Positions 1-4,770 of a stretch of 6,520 nt of DNA are shown piece by piece. The translations under genes were made by a program, and so were the position numbers. Below the pieces are notes generated by a model, which ran no database searches, was not told the origin of the DNA, and saw only the letters and a program-made list of their open reading frames with translations. Each line of letters opens with the position of its first letter. Within the stretch, counting starts at the first letter, position 1. The stretch comes from Verrucomicrobiota bacterium (GTDB lineage Bacteria; Verrucomicrobiota; Verrucomicrobiia; Chthoniobacterales; UBA10450): positions 5,468 through 11,987 of the forward strand of contig QHOR01000153.1 in NCBI GenBank assembly GCA_003219395.1. The letters run 5' to 3'.

Positions 1-65
1 GCTCGTTGGACGGCTCGCAGAATCCGTGGCTGCAACTCTTCCGCCGACGCGTACTCCTGAGATGA
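1..65 (+). CDS. C-terminal tail of an upstream gene (partial)
   Basis: Reading from base 3, a frame stays open for 20 codons and stops at TGA 63-65. That stop overlaps the receiver ATG at 62-64 in an ATGA arrangement, which is common between translationally coupled genes. The visible tail contains SLDGSQNPWLQLF followed by RRRVLLR. A sensor histidine kinase would be the usual neighbour of an NtrC-type regulator, but the tail is too short to recognise. The other frames are alternatives: frame 1 stops at 58-60, and the receiver's own frame is open to the left edge and reads TLPPT, which resembles the end of a histidine kinase ATPase domain. This entry is inferred from the stop/start overlap. 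Confidence 0.35.
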   Translation, partial: SLDGSQNPWLQLFRRRVLLR

Positions 66-475
66 AAACTGGCAATCATCGCGTCCTGATCATCGACGAT
101 GAGCGCCCGGTGCTCATGACGCTTGAGGCATTGCTGACGCGCCACGGTTATCACGTGGACACAGCACCCACGGCCTCGCAAGGACTCAAATTACTAAGGT
201 CTAAACCGCCCAGCCTGATCTTGCTCGACCTCCAATTGCCCGACGCGGATGGCTTGGAGACGCTCGATCGCATCAAAACCGAGGTTCCCCAAATACAGGT
301 GATTATTTTGACGGCGCACGATTCATTGCACAACGCCATCGAGTCAATTAAACGAGGCGCTTATCATTTTATCAGCAAGCCGTACGCCGCTGAGGAGCTG
401 CTTAGCCTGGTGGAAAGAGCATTGGAAAAACAGTTCCTCTTGCGAGAAGCCAGAACGGCGCTTGGAAATGGCTGA
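62..475 (+). CDS. Response regulator receiver domain, N-terminal part of a frame-split NtrC-like regulator
   Basis: This is a CheY-like receiver that takes phosphate from a histidine kinase in the cytoplasm. Counting from ATG 62 (137 residues), the acidic pair is D12-D13 in LIIDDE, the phospho-acceptor is D56 in LILLDLQLP, the switch threonine is T84 in ILTAHD, and the conserved lysine is K106 in ISKPY. The domain is complete and ends in a helical segment, ERALEKQFLLREAR, typical of the linker between receiver and AAA+ domain in NtrC/AtoC proteins. Translation then stops at TGA 473-475, while the AAA+ domain continues in the +1 frame. I prefer ATG 62 because it overlaps an upstream stop. A GTG at 26 would add 12 residues, and the frame is open to the window edge. 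No Shine-Dalgarno is visible. It could be a real stand-alone receiver, but the linker match suggests a broken fusion. Confidence 0.88.
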   Translation: MKTGNHRVLIIDDERPVLMTLEALLTRHGYHVDTAPTASQGLKLLRSKPPSLILLDLQLPDADGLETLDRIKTEVPQIQVIILTAHDSLHNAIESIKRGAYHFISKPYAAEELLSLVERALEKQFLLREARTALGNG

Positions 476-1427
476 AGCCCGGCCCACGCTCATTTTCAAG
501 AGCAAGCCGATGCAGGAAATCGACGAATTGATCAATGCGATGGCCCCCTCAGACGCCAACGCTCTCATCGTAGGTGAAAGCGGCGTGGGCAAGGAGGTAA
601 TCGCTAATGCTATTCACGCCCGGAGCCGGCGCGCAGAAAAGCCAATGGTAAAACTCAATTGCGCGGCGTTTCCTCAAACGATGATCGAGGGCGAGCTTTT
701 CGGGTATGTGAAAGGGGCGTTCACCGGTGCGATGCACGATTTCCCTGGAATGATTGCGGCCGCCGATGGCGGCACGCTTTTTCTTGACGAAATCTCCGAT
801 ATGCCGGCGGAACTGCAGACGCGATTTTTGCGCGTGCTGCAAGAGCGCGAGTACCGGCCCCTTGGAAGCACACAAACCATGAAAGCGGATTTCCGGGCCA
901 TTGCTTCCAGCAACAGGCCAATCCCTCAAGCAATCGCGGAGAACCGGCTGCGTTCCGATTTGTATTACCGGCTAAATACGTTTCAAATTGAAGTGCCGCC
1001 GCTTCGCAAACGGAAACAGGATATCCCAGTGCTGATCGCCGCGTTTGTTAGGCAATTTGCTCAACAGCTCGGCAAACCCGAGCCGGATATTGCGCCAGAA
1101 GCGTTTCAAAAATTGCTGGATTACTCGTGGCCGGGAAACGTTCGCGAACTGCAAAACGCGATCGAATATGCCGTGGTACTGGCCAGACAAGGCATGATTG
1201 GCGTCAAGGAGCTGCCAACCGAAATACAGTTGCCTGCTGCTCTGCAACAGGCGGAGATCGCCGGGAAACCGCGTTCAGGCGTGCAGAGCCTCGATGACGT
1301 TGAGCGAACCGCGATCATTCAGGCGCTTGCAGAATGTCACGGCAACAAGAAAAAAGCAGCGGAGCTCCTCGGCATCCAACGGCCCACGCTCTACAACAAA
1401 ATGAAGCGCTACGCCATCCAGTTGTAA
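462..1427 (+). CDS. Sigma-54-dependent transcriptional activator, AAA+ domain plus Fis-type HTH
   Basis: This is an enhancer-binding protein that hydrolyses ATP to remodel the sigma-54 RNA polymerase closed complex. Counting from TTG 462 (321 residues), Walker A is GESGVGKE at 38-45, the sigma-54 contact loop GAFTGA is at 85-90, and Walker B is GGTLFLDE at 103-110. An arginine-finger region, RLRSDLYYRL, is at about 162-171, and WPGNVREL precedes the helical lid. The C-terminus (about 278-321, with NKKKAAELLGIQRPTLYNKM) is a Fis-like helix-turn-helix. All ATPase motifs are intact. The start is uncertain: TTG 462 or ATG 468, both inside the receiver gene and without a ribosome binding site. Residues upstream of the Walker motif match the receiver-AAA+ linker of fused NtrC proteins, so this is probably the C-terminal two thirds of one regulator. 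Target genes cannot be told from the window. Confidence 0.93.
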   Translation: MEMAEARPTLIFKSKPMQEIDELINAMAPSDANALIVGESGVGKEVIANAIHARSRRAEKPMVKLNCAAFPQTMIEGELFGYVKGAFTGAMHDFPGMIAAADGGTLFLDEISDMPAELQTRFLRVLQEREYRPLGSTQTMKADFRAIASSNRPIPQAIAENRLRSDLYYRLNTFQIEVPPLRKRKQDIPVLIAAFVRQFAQQLGKPEPDIAPEAFQKLLDYSWPGNVRELQNAIEYAVVLARQGMIGVKELPTEIQLPAALQQAEIAGKPRSGVQSLDDVERTAIIQALAECHGNKKKAAELLGIQRPTLYNKMKRYAIQL

Positions 1428-1497
1428 TGTCGTTCCACCGGGTGCAATCAACGATTCGACGCTTTACCCGTTCAACGTCGCGAAGTCACCTCCTCAT

Positions 1498-1869
1498 TCA
1501 GGTCTGGTGATTCGTCGTTCGGATTTCATCATTCGTAATCACGACTTCCAATTTAATCTCTTGGAATGCCAGCTGATCGTGAATTAGTCCGAGAAACTCG
1601 AGCGTGCGTGCTTCAGGCATTTGTGCGCAACGCAAGTCGATTCGCGCCGGTTTGCACACGAGTTCTGGATGAGTCTCCCCTAATTCGCCGTCGAGCAGGA
1701 ACGACACGTACGCATTAAAGCGCTCTTGCAAGGCAAGCAATTGTTCGTCAGAACCATCCCACTCGTTAGGCTCATTCATCACGAGAACCACCTCACCCGT
1801 CTTTGGGTCGCTCGCAATGACATCGATTACGCCTGTGCGATCTCTTGCCTCTGGGTTCGGATTCTCCAT
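1498..1869 (-). CDS. DUF6572-like small protein
   Basis: This is a 123-residue protein of unknown function. The segment from VIDVIASDPKTGEVVLVMNE through EWDGSDEQLLALQERFNAYV, then a short linker and IDLRCAQMPE, follows the pattern I recall for DUF6572. In that family VID opens the domain, a GEVVL strand follows, then an LQ..FNAY helix and a second beta strand. There is no signal peptide or membrane segment. I chose ATG 1869 (MENPNPEARD) because the domain begins right after it. The frame stays open upstream to 2043, but that part is arginine-rich and overlaps repeat-like DNA. No Shine-Dalgarno is visible. The last dozen residues (TNDEIRTTNHQT) lie beyond the domain and are encoded by a degenerate ATTCG-type repeat. 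The gene converges on the sigma-54 activator and diverges from queF. The family call is from memory of the pattern. Confidence 0.72.
   Translation of the reverse strand: MENPNPEARDRTGVIDVIASDPKTGEVVLVMNEPNEWDGSDEQLLALQERFNAYVSFLLDGELGETHPELVCKPARIDLRCAQMPEARTLEFLGLIHDQLAFQEIKLEVVITNDEIRTTNHQT
1509..1540. repeat. Degenerate ATTCG/TCATTCG-type short repeat inside the 3' end of the DUF6572 gene
   Basis: The plus strand has ATTCG at 1510-1514, GTTCGGATTT at 1517-1526 and ATCATTCG at 1528-1535. This is a loose tandem of ATTCGTC/ATTCGGATTT units. I have seen similar strings as dispersed intergenic DNA in Verrucomicrobiota-type genomes, which is recollection rather than a search. Here it encodes the extra C-terminal residues of the DUF6572-like protein. 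Confidence 0.35.
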
Positions 1870-1896
1870 GGAGATGACTGAATGTTGAATATCGGA

Positions 1897-1955
1897 TGCC
1901 TGCGCGCGAAAACTTCGACGCCTGCCACGCCGTAGCCTTACGAAGCTGGCTTCGA
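1897..1955. repeat. Putative dispersed repeat in the DUF6572/queF divergent region
   Basis: The stretch between the divergent genes (1870-2110) is about 240 bases and holds no convincing gene. Within it, 1911-1955 contains CTTCG at 1913-1917 and CGAAG at 1941-1945 as inverted arms around CCTGCCACGCCGTAGCCTTA. Next to it is a near-palindrome, CGAAGCTGGCTTCG, at 1941-1954. The minus strand reads as KATAWQAS, a peptide I recognise from spurious ORFs over a common intergenic repeat. Copy number cannot be shown from one window. Confidence 0.4.
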
Positions 1956-1981
1956 TCTTCAACTGAAACCAAGTCTCGCAA

Positions 1982-1993
1982 TTTTTCGAAAAA
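1982..1993. other. Perfect 12-bp palindrome TTTTTCGAAAAA
   Basis: TTTTTCGAAAAA lies in the divergent intergenic region, about 112 bases from the DUF6572 start and 118 bases from the queF ATG. It could be an operator or simply an AT-rich patch in a promoter region. No known regulator is assigned. Confidence 0.25.
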
Positions 1994-2074
1994 GATTTGT
2001 TTCGGCGCGACGGCGAAAGTCCGAGGCGGACTGGCCTTACCAAGCGAGACGCGTGCGTACCTCAGAACCGCGAG

Positions 2075-2103
2075 TTGAACGCCATGCGGATGGCGACTTA
2101 ATT
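2075..2103 (+). promoter_or_regulatory. Weak promoter-like signal and hairpin just upstream of queF
   Basis: TTGAAC (2075-2080) resembles a -35 box. It is followed after 17 bases by TTAATT (2098-2103), which is a poor -10 match. The spacer is almost filled by a perfect 6-bp stem, CGCCAT/ATGGCG, with a GCGG loop (2080-2095). If used, transcription would begin close to the ATG at 2111, giving a nearly leaderless message. I found no preQ1 riboswitch consensus here. This is a weak prediction. Confidence 0.2.
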
Positions 2104-2110
2104 GAACCGA

Positions 2111-2548
2111 ATGGCCAAGCGGAAAAGATCCCATCTGACGCTCCTCGGGCGGAGCGAAACCAAAATCCCAAATTCCCCTAACGAGGCGCGGCTTGAGACT
2201 TTCCCGAACCCCGCGCCCGGCCGGAGTTACCGGATTCATTTCGAAACGGACGATTTCACTTCGGTTTGTCCGATCACTGGACAACCGGATTTTGCCCAAA
2301 TAGACATCGATTACGTCCCGGAACACTTATGCGTCGAAACTAAATCTCTTAAGTTTTATCTCGCTTCCTATCGGAACGAGCGCGCGTTTAACGAAGCAGT
2401 CACCAACCTCATTCTGGACGATTTTGTAAAGGCATGTTCACCGCGTGAGGCAGCCGTCACCGCGCAATTCTCGGCACGCGGTGGAATTGGACTCACCGTG
2501 CATGCGGAGCATCCGGATAAAGGCAAAGTGAGTCGAGACGGCCGATGA
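2111..2548 (+). CDS. queF: NADPH-dependent 7-cyano-7-deazaguanine (preQ0) reductase QueF
   Basis: QueF reduces the nitrile of preQ0 to the aminomethyl group of preQ1 using NADPH, the last step before insertion into tRNA during queuosine synthesis, in the cytoplasm. Counting from ATG 2111 (145 residues), the catalytic cysteine is C53 in FTSVCPITGQPD and the conserved aspartate is D60. The QueF signature ETKSLKFYLASYRNE spans 76-90. The size and single-domain layout match the short, Bacillus-like type. A TTG at 2102 would add three residues. I prefer ATG 2111, although neither start has a Shine-Dalgarno. The N-terminal 25 or so residues are basic and variable. queC follows on the same strand after 83 bases, which puts consecutive pathway steps together. 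queD, queE and folE are not in the window. Confidence 0.95.
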   Translation: MAKRKRSHLTLLGRSETKIPNSPNEARLETFPNPAPGRSYRIHFETDDFTSVCPITGQPDFAQIDIDYVPEHLCVETKSLKFYLASYRNERAFNEAVTNLILDDFVKACSPREAAVTAQFSARGGIGLTVHAEHPDKGKVSRDGR

Positions 2549-2553
2549 AATCG

Positions 2554-2590
2554 GTAGGGCGCGACCGCCGGGCGCGCCGCCGAACGGCCC
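2554..2590. repeat. GC-rich palindromic repeat between queF and queC
   Basis: GGCGCG (2558-2563) and CGCGCC (2573-2578) form perfect inverted arms around a nine-base centre, inside a very GC-rich stretch starting GGTAGGGCGCG. It has no T-run, so it is unlikely to be an intrinsic terminator. The GGTAGGGCGCG...GCGCGCCG layout recalls dispersed intergenic palindromes of Verrucomicrobiota-like genomes. Only this one copy is visible here. Confidence 0.35.
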
Positions 2591-2631
2591 CACGCTTTCA
2601 CCGAAGCCTTGTGTTAGCGAGCACCTAAAAG

Positions 2632-3315
2632 ATGAAACGCACTATTGTCCTCTTAAGCGGCGGAATTGATTCCACAACGACTCTGGCAATCGCCCTAGCG
2701 GAGCACTCCGAAGCATACGCGCTCTCATTCGACTACGGCCAGCGCCACCAGATCGAAATGGAAGCGGCTCGCCGCGTGGCAAACTCGTTAGGCGCAAAAG
2801 AGCATCGCGTCGCAAAGATCGATCTGCGCATCTTCGGCGGCTCGGCGCTTACCGACAATGTCGCTGTGCCAAAGAAGCGATCGGAAATAGAGATCGCAGA
2901 CGGTATTCCAGTCACTTATGTTCCTGCGCGCAACACGATTTTTTTGGCTTACGCGCTTGCCTGGGCGGAAGTGATTCAAGCCGCGGACATTTTTCTCGGT
3001 GTAAATGCGATCGACTACAGCGGCTACCCTGATTGCCGTCCGGAATTCATCGAAGCGTTCCAGACTGTCGCCAACGTTGGAACTAAAGCCGGCGTGGGAG
3101 GCAGGCGCTTTCACGTTCACACGCCGCTGATCAAGCTTTCCAAGGCTGAAATCATTCGCAAAGCTGTCGAGCTCGGCGTCAATCTTTCACTCACTCACAG
3201 TTGTTATGACCCGTCGCCGGAAGGTCTCGCCTGCGGCGGGTGCGATTCCTGTCTCCTGCGGCTCAAAGGCTTTCGTGAAGCTGGAATACCAGATCCGATT
3301 CGCTACGTGAAATAG
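2632..3315 (+). CDS. queC: 7-cyano-7-deazaguanine synthase QueC
   Basis: QueC converts 7-carboxy-7-deazaguanine to preQ0 with ATP and ammonia, the step before QueF. The protein is complete at 227 residues. The PP-loop ATP-binding motif SGGIDST is at 9-15, SFDYGQRH follows in the first third, and VPARNTIFL plus [17 protein letters not shown] are typical QueC segments. Four zinc ligands are present near the end: C191, C201, C204 and C207 (CX9CX2CX2C, within [11 protein letters not shown]). The start at ATG 2632 gives the standard [11 protein letters not shown] opening, so it is well supported despite no clear ribosome binding site. It is probably co-transcribed with queF, although a palindromic repeat lies between them. 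Nothing is missing from the active site. Confidence 0.97.
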   Translation: MKRTIVLLSGGIDSTTTLAIALAEHSEAYALSFDYGQRHQIEMEAARRVANSLGAKEHRVAKIDLRIFGGSALTDNVAVPKKRSEIEIADGIPVTYVPARNTIFLAYALAWAEVIQAADIFLGVNAIDYSGYPDCRPEFIEAFQTVANVGTKAGVGGRRFHVHTPLIKLSKAEIIRKAVELGVNLSLTHSCYDPSPEGLACGGCDSCLLRLKGFREAGIPDPIRYVK

Positions 3316-3322
3316 GCCATTG

Positions 3323-3419
3323 TTGTCATGTTGATGGAAGCGAAACGTCTCTGGCTGATGGCGCTCGATGATTGTAGAAAGGAATGACTGAGATTCTTCG
3401 CTTCGCTCAGAATGACAAC
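3323..3419 (+). repeat. Composite two-armed palindromic repeat, copy 1
   Basis: The left arm begins TTGTCATGTTGATGGAAGCG and continues ACGTCTCT (3345-3352). The right arm, 3386-3419, is its imperfect inverse complement, ending TTCGCTTCGCTCAGAATGACAA. Aligned over 33 positions, the arms agree at 24. The minus strand of the right arm encodes CHSERSEES, a peptide familiar from spurious ORFs over a widespread bacterial intergenic repeat. AATGACAAC at 3411-3419 recurs at 3431-3439. A second copy in the opposite orientation lies at 4677-4769. It is probably a non-autonomous REP/MITE-like element and may fold in RNA. Confidence 0.75.
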
Positions 3420-3463
3420 CTGCAGAACGTAATGACAACGATGCTCCATAAATTGAACGGGAA

Positions 3464-3652
3464 ATGCTGCGCGACACTTCGATGAAGCCCCTGTTTAGAA
3501 TTTTTGAGCTCTCAAAGAATGAACAGCGCGTCATTCTCATCGTGATGCTCGTCTTGATCACCGTAGTTTTCGTGAAATACGGACGCCGGATTCACAGTGT
3601 TCCCATTCGCCCCCCAACCCCGCCGGAGATTAAATATCCTCAATCCGGCTAA
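3464..3652 (+). CDS. Small single-pass membrane protein, unknown function
   Basis: This is a 62-residue protein I do not recognise. A charged N-terminal segment (FELSKNEQR) is followed by one hydrophobic helix at about 23-37 (VILIVMLVLITVVFV), a basic stop-transfer patch (KYGRR), and a proline-rich tail (PIRPPTPPEIK). The basic patch after the helix suggests the N-terminus is outside or the protein is a short anchor, but topology is uncertain. The KNEQR-helix pattern recalls the N-terminal anchors of ComEA-like or type II secretion proteins, without their downstream domains. The start could be ATG 3464, with a weak GGGA upstream, or ATG 3482 (MKPLFRIFE). It lies between a repeat and the convergent NlpC/P60 gene, 21 bases from the latter's stop. 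The composition looks coding, and I judge it a probable real gene. Confidence 0.6.
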   Translation: MLRDTSMKPLFRIFELSKNEQRVILIVMLVLITVVFVKYGRRIHSVPIRPPTPPEIKYPQSG

Positions 3653-3658
3653 ACCGGA
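3644..3658. terminator. Small hairpin between convergent genes
   Basis: TCCGG (3644-3648) and CCGGA (3654-3658) pair around CTAAA, spanning the stop codon of the small membrane protein and lying 15 bases from the stop of the convergent NlpC/P60 gene. There is no T-run on either side, so terminator function is doubtful. Confidence 0.2.
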
Positions 3659-3673
3659 GGCGCGCACTAGAAT

Positions 3674-4219
3674 CTATTGTTCAAGCAGGCCGGGAATTCG
3701 CCCGTAGCCCACGAAGACCGGACTAATTTTGGCGTCGCCGCTGTTCGGTGGCGGAGGCATTTTGAAATCGAAAACGCTGACGCCCCAGCGTTGTTTGCCG
3801 TCATAAGTACGACCGTCGCTTGATCCGATCATGACCCGCTTTTTCGTTCGTTTTTCACGGCCCAGGTAAATCATCGTGTGCGTGATCGGTGGGTCGCGAT
3901 CAATATTATAAGTGCCGCGCCAGAAGAGCAGGTCGCCCGGCTTGAGAGCGTCGAGTTCAAACGAGTCTTCCTTCCGGCTCAAGACCGCGTTGAAATCTCC
4001 CGCTTTGCGCACCCAGACGTATTGCTGGCTCGAATCACGCGGCACATCTTCGAACCCGTTTTCCCTCAGAAGATAATAAATGAAGCCGGAGCAATCCATT
4101 CCGCCGTTTGCTGGATCGGCGGAGCCGTATGTATAACCGAGATTCTGCTTTGTTAGCAAGCCCGGCATCGAGAATCTGGCGCACTCTAGGCGGATCACTG
4201 TCGAATCCCTCAATCTCAT
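3674..4219 (-). CDS. NlpC/P60 catalytic domain, C-terminal part of a frame-split secreted protein
   Basis: This is a cysteine peptidase/amidase domain of the NlpC/P60 family, which usually cleaves peptide cross-links of peptidoglycan outside the cytoplasm. Visible motifs are GYTYGSADPANGGMDCSGF, with nucleophile C43, the LKPGDLLFW turn, and the active-site histidine H114 in ITHTMIYLG. The first 20 or so residues (MRLRDSTVIRLECARFSMPG) do not fit the family and are the out-of-frame reading of the preceding gene segment. True homology starts at about LLTKQNLG. Without an export signal this fragment alone would stay in the cytoplasm. Joined by a one-base frame change to the 4035-4646 reading frame, it gives a normal exported protein of about 323 residues. 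As written the gene is broken. The catalytic residues themselves are intact. Confidence 0.85.
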   Translation of the reverse strand: MRLRDSTVIRLECARFSMPGLLTKQNLGYTYGSADPANGGMDCSGFIYYLLRENGFEDVPRDSSQQYVWVRKAGDFNAVLSRKEDSFELDALKPGDLLFWRGTYNIDRDPPITHTMIYLGREKRTKKRVMIGSSDGRTYDGKQRWGVSVFDFKMPPPPNSGDAKISPVFVGYGRIPGLLEQ

Positions 4220-4646
4220 CAGGCGAAAGCGTCACGTTGGGCGCGCCTTTTCCCTGGCCGCCGGGATGCGGCGAGCGTGTAGCGTTTGGAGTTTCAGTTG
4301 GACTGGAGACCGGGCTTTCTTCGGGGGTAGCTGTTGGCGTCGGAGATGCTTTTTTGCGCTTCGCTTTCGGTGTCGCAGTTGGGGATGGAGTTGGTGAAGC
4401 CTTCTTCCGCCTGGGCGAAGCCGTTGGCGACGGCCCGCCTGCATCGCTATGCGAAGCGTTGCGGGCAGGGCTGGGCGACGCTTTCTTCGTTGACTGCTTC
4501 CGATGCTTACGCGCCGGAGTTGGTGTTGGTGCAAAAGCCCTTTTGATCTTCGTGCCTAACGACTCTTCCGCCGCATTCGCAACATCAGTTAATCCGAAAA
4601 ACAGGGCTCCCAGCAGGAGCAGTCCGACGAATCTCAGAGCGGCCAT
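4035..4646 (-). CDS. Signal peptide and Lys/Pro/Thr-rich linker, N-terminal part of the split NlpC/P60 protein
   Basis: Residues 1-25 form a Sec signal peptide (MAALRFVGLLLLGALFFGLT, then DVANA) with an AxA-type cleavage site before AEES. Residues 38-128 are low complexity, rich in Pro, Thr, Ser, Ala and Lys, with three variants of KKASP(S/T)P at about 54, 81 and 98. Residues 139-163 (LSPDEIEGFDSDPPRVRQIL, then DAG) look like the lead-in to an NlpC/P60 domain. After about residue 163 the frame reads arginine-rich nonsense (RLRRSSKRRNGLLRL) to a stop at 4035, while the catalytic domain continues in the other frame. The linker may span or bind the cell wall through its lysines. ATG 4646 is chosen because the signal peptide begins there. 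The real end of this segment is near 4157. Confidence 0.7.
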   Translation of the reverse strand: MAALRFVGLLLLGALFFGLTDVANAAEESLGTKIKRAFAPTPTPARKHRKQSTKKASPSPARNASHSDAGGPSPTASPRRKKASPTPSPTATPKAKRKKASPTPTATPEESPVSSPTETPNATRSPHPGGQGKGAPNVTLSPDEIEGFDSDPPRVRQILDAGLANKAESRLYIRLRRSSKRRNGLLRLHLLSSEGKRVRRCAA

Positions 4647-4676
4647 GGACCCAAAGGGCTAAGCACGTGGCGTCAG

Positions 4677-4769
4677 TATGTCATTCCGGGCGAAGTCGGG
4701 GAATCTCTGATTTGATTCCAACCGCTCGCTATGAACCAGCGAGAGACGTCTCCACGGTGTGGACATGCC
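4677..4769 (-). repeat. Composite two-armed palindromic repeat, copy 2 (inverted)
   Basis: On the plus strand TGTCATTCCGGGCGAAGT starts at 4679 and GAATCTCT ends the first arm. The second arm holds AGAGACGT (4742-4749) and ACATG (4763-4767). Reverse-complemented, it gives CATGT, 13 bases, then ACGTCTCT, exactly the spacing in copy 1 (3327-3352), followed by an arm matching the GAATGACA end of copy 1. It fills most of the 124-base gap between the M20 stop and the NlpC/P60 start, in which I see no gene. Confidence 0.7.
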
Positions 4770-4770
4770 A

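Noticed and set aside
549..929. Minus-strand ORFs within the AAA+ gene
   Set aside because: They are antisense shadows of an intact, motif-complete sigma-54 activator.
1428..1497. Terminator between the convergent activator and DUF6572 genes
   Set aside because: Only CGACG/CGTCG arms with a 14-base loop and no T-run are present.
1870..2110. preQ1 riboswitch upstream of queF
   Set aside because: I could not find the C-rich loop plus A-rich tail pattern of preQ1-I, nor a convincing pseudoknot of other classes.
1870..2326. Minus-strand ORFs extending upstream of the DUF6572 gene and across queF
   Set aside because: They are arginine-rich, overlap the clear QueF coding region and repeat-like DNA, and show no domain.
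3187..3561. Minus-strand ORF containing CHSERSEES
   Set aside because: It overlaps queC and runs through the palindromic repeat; this peptide is the usual spurious translation of that repeat.
4108..4662. Long plus-strand ORF (184 codons) opposite the NlpC/P60 linker
   Set aside because: It is the complement of the low-complexity Pro/Thr/Lys linker and gives a Gly/Val-rich product with no domain.
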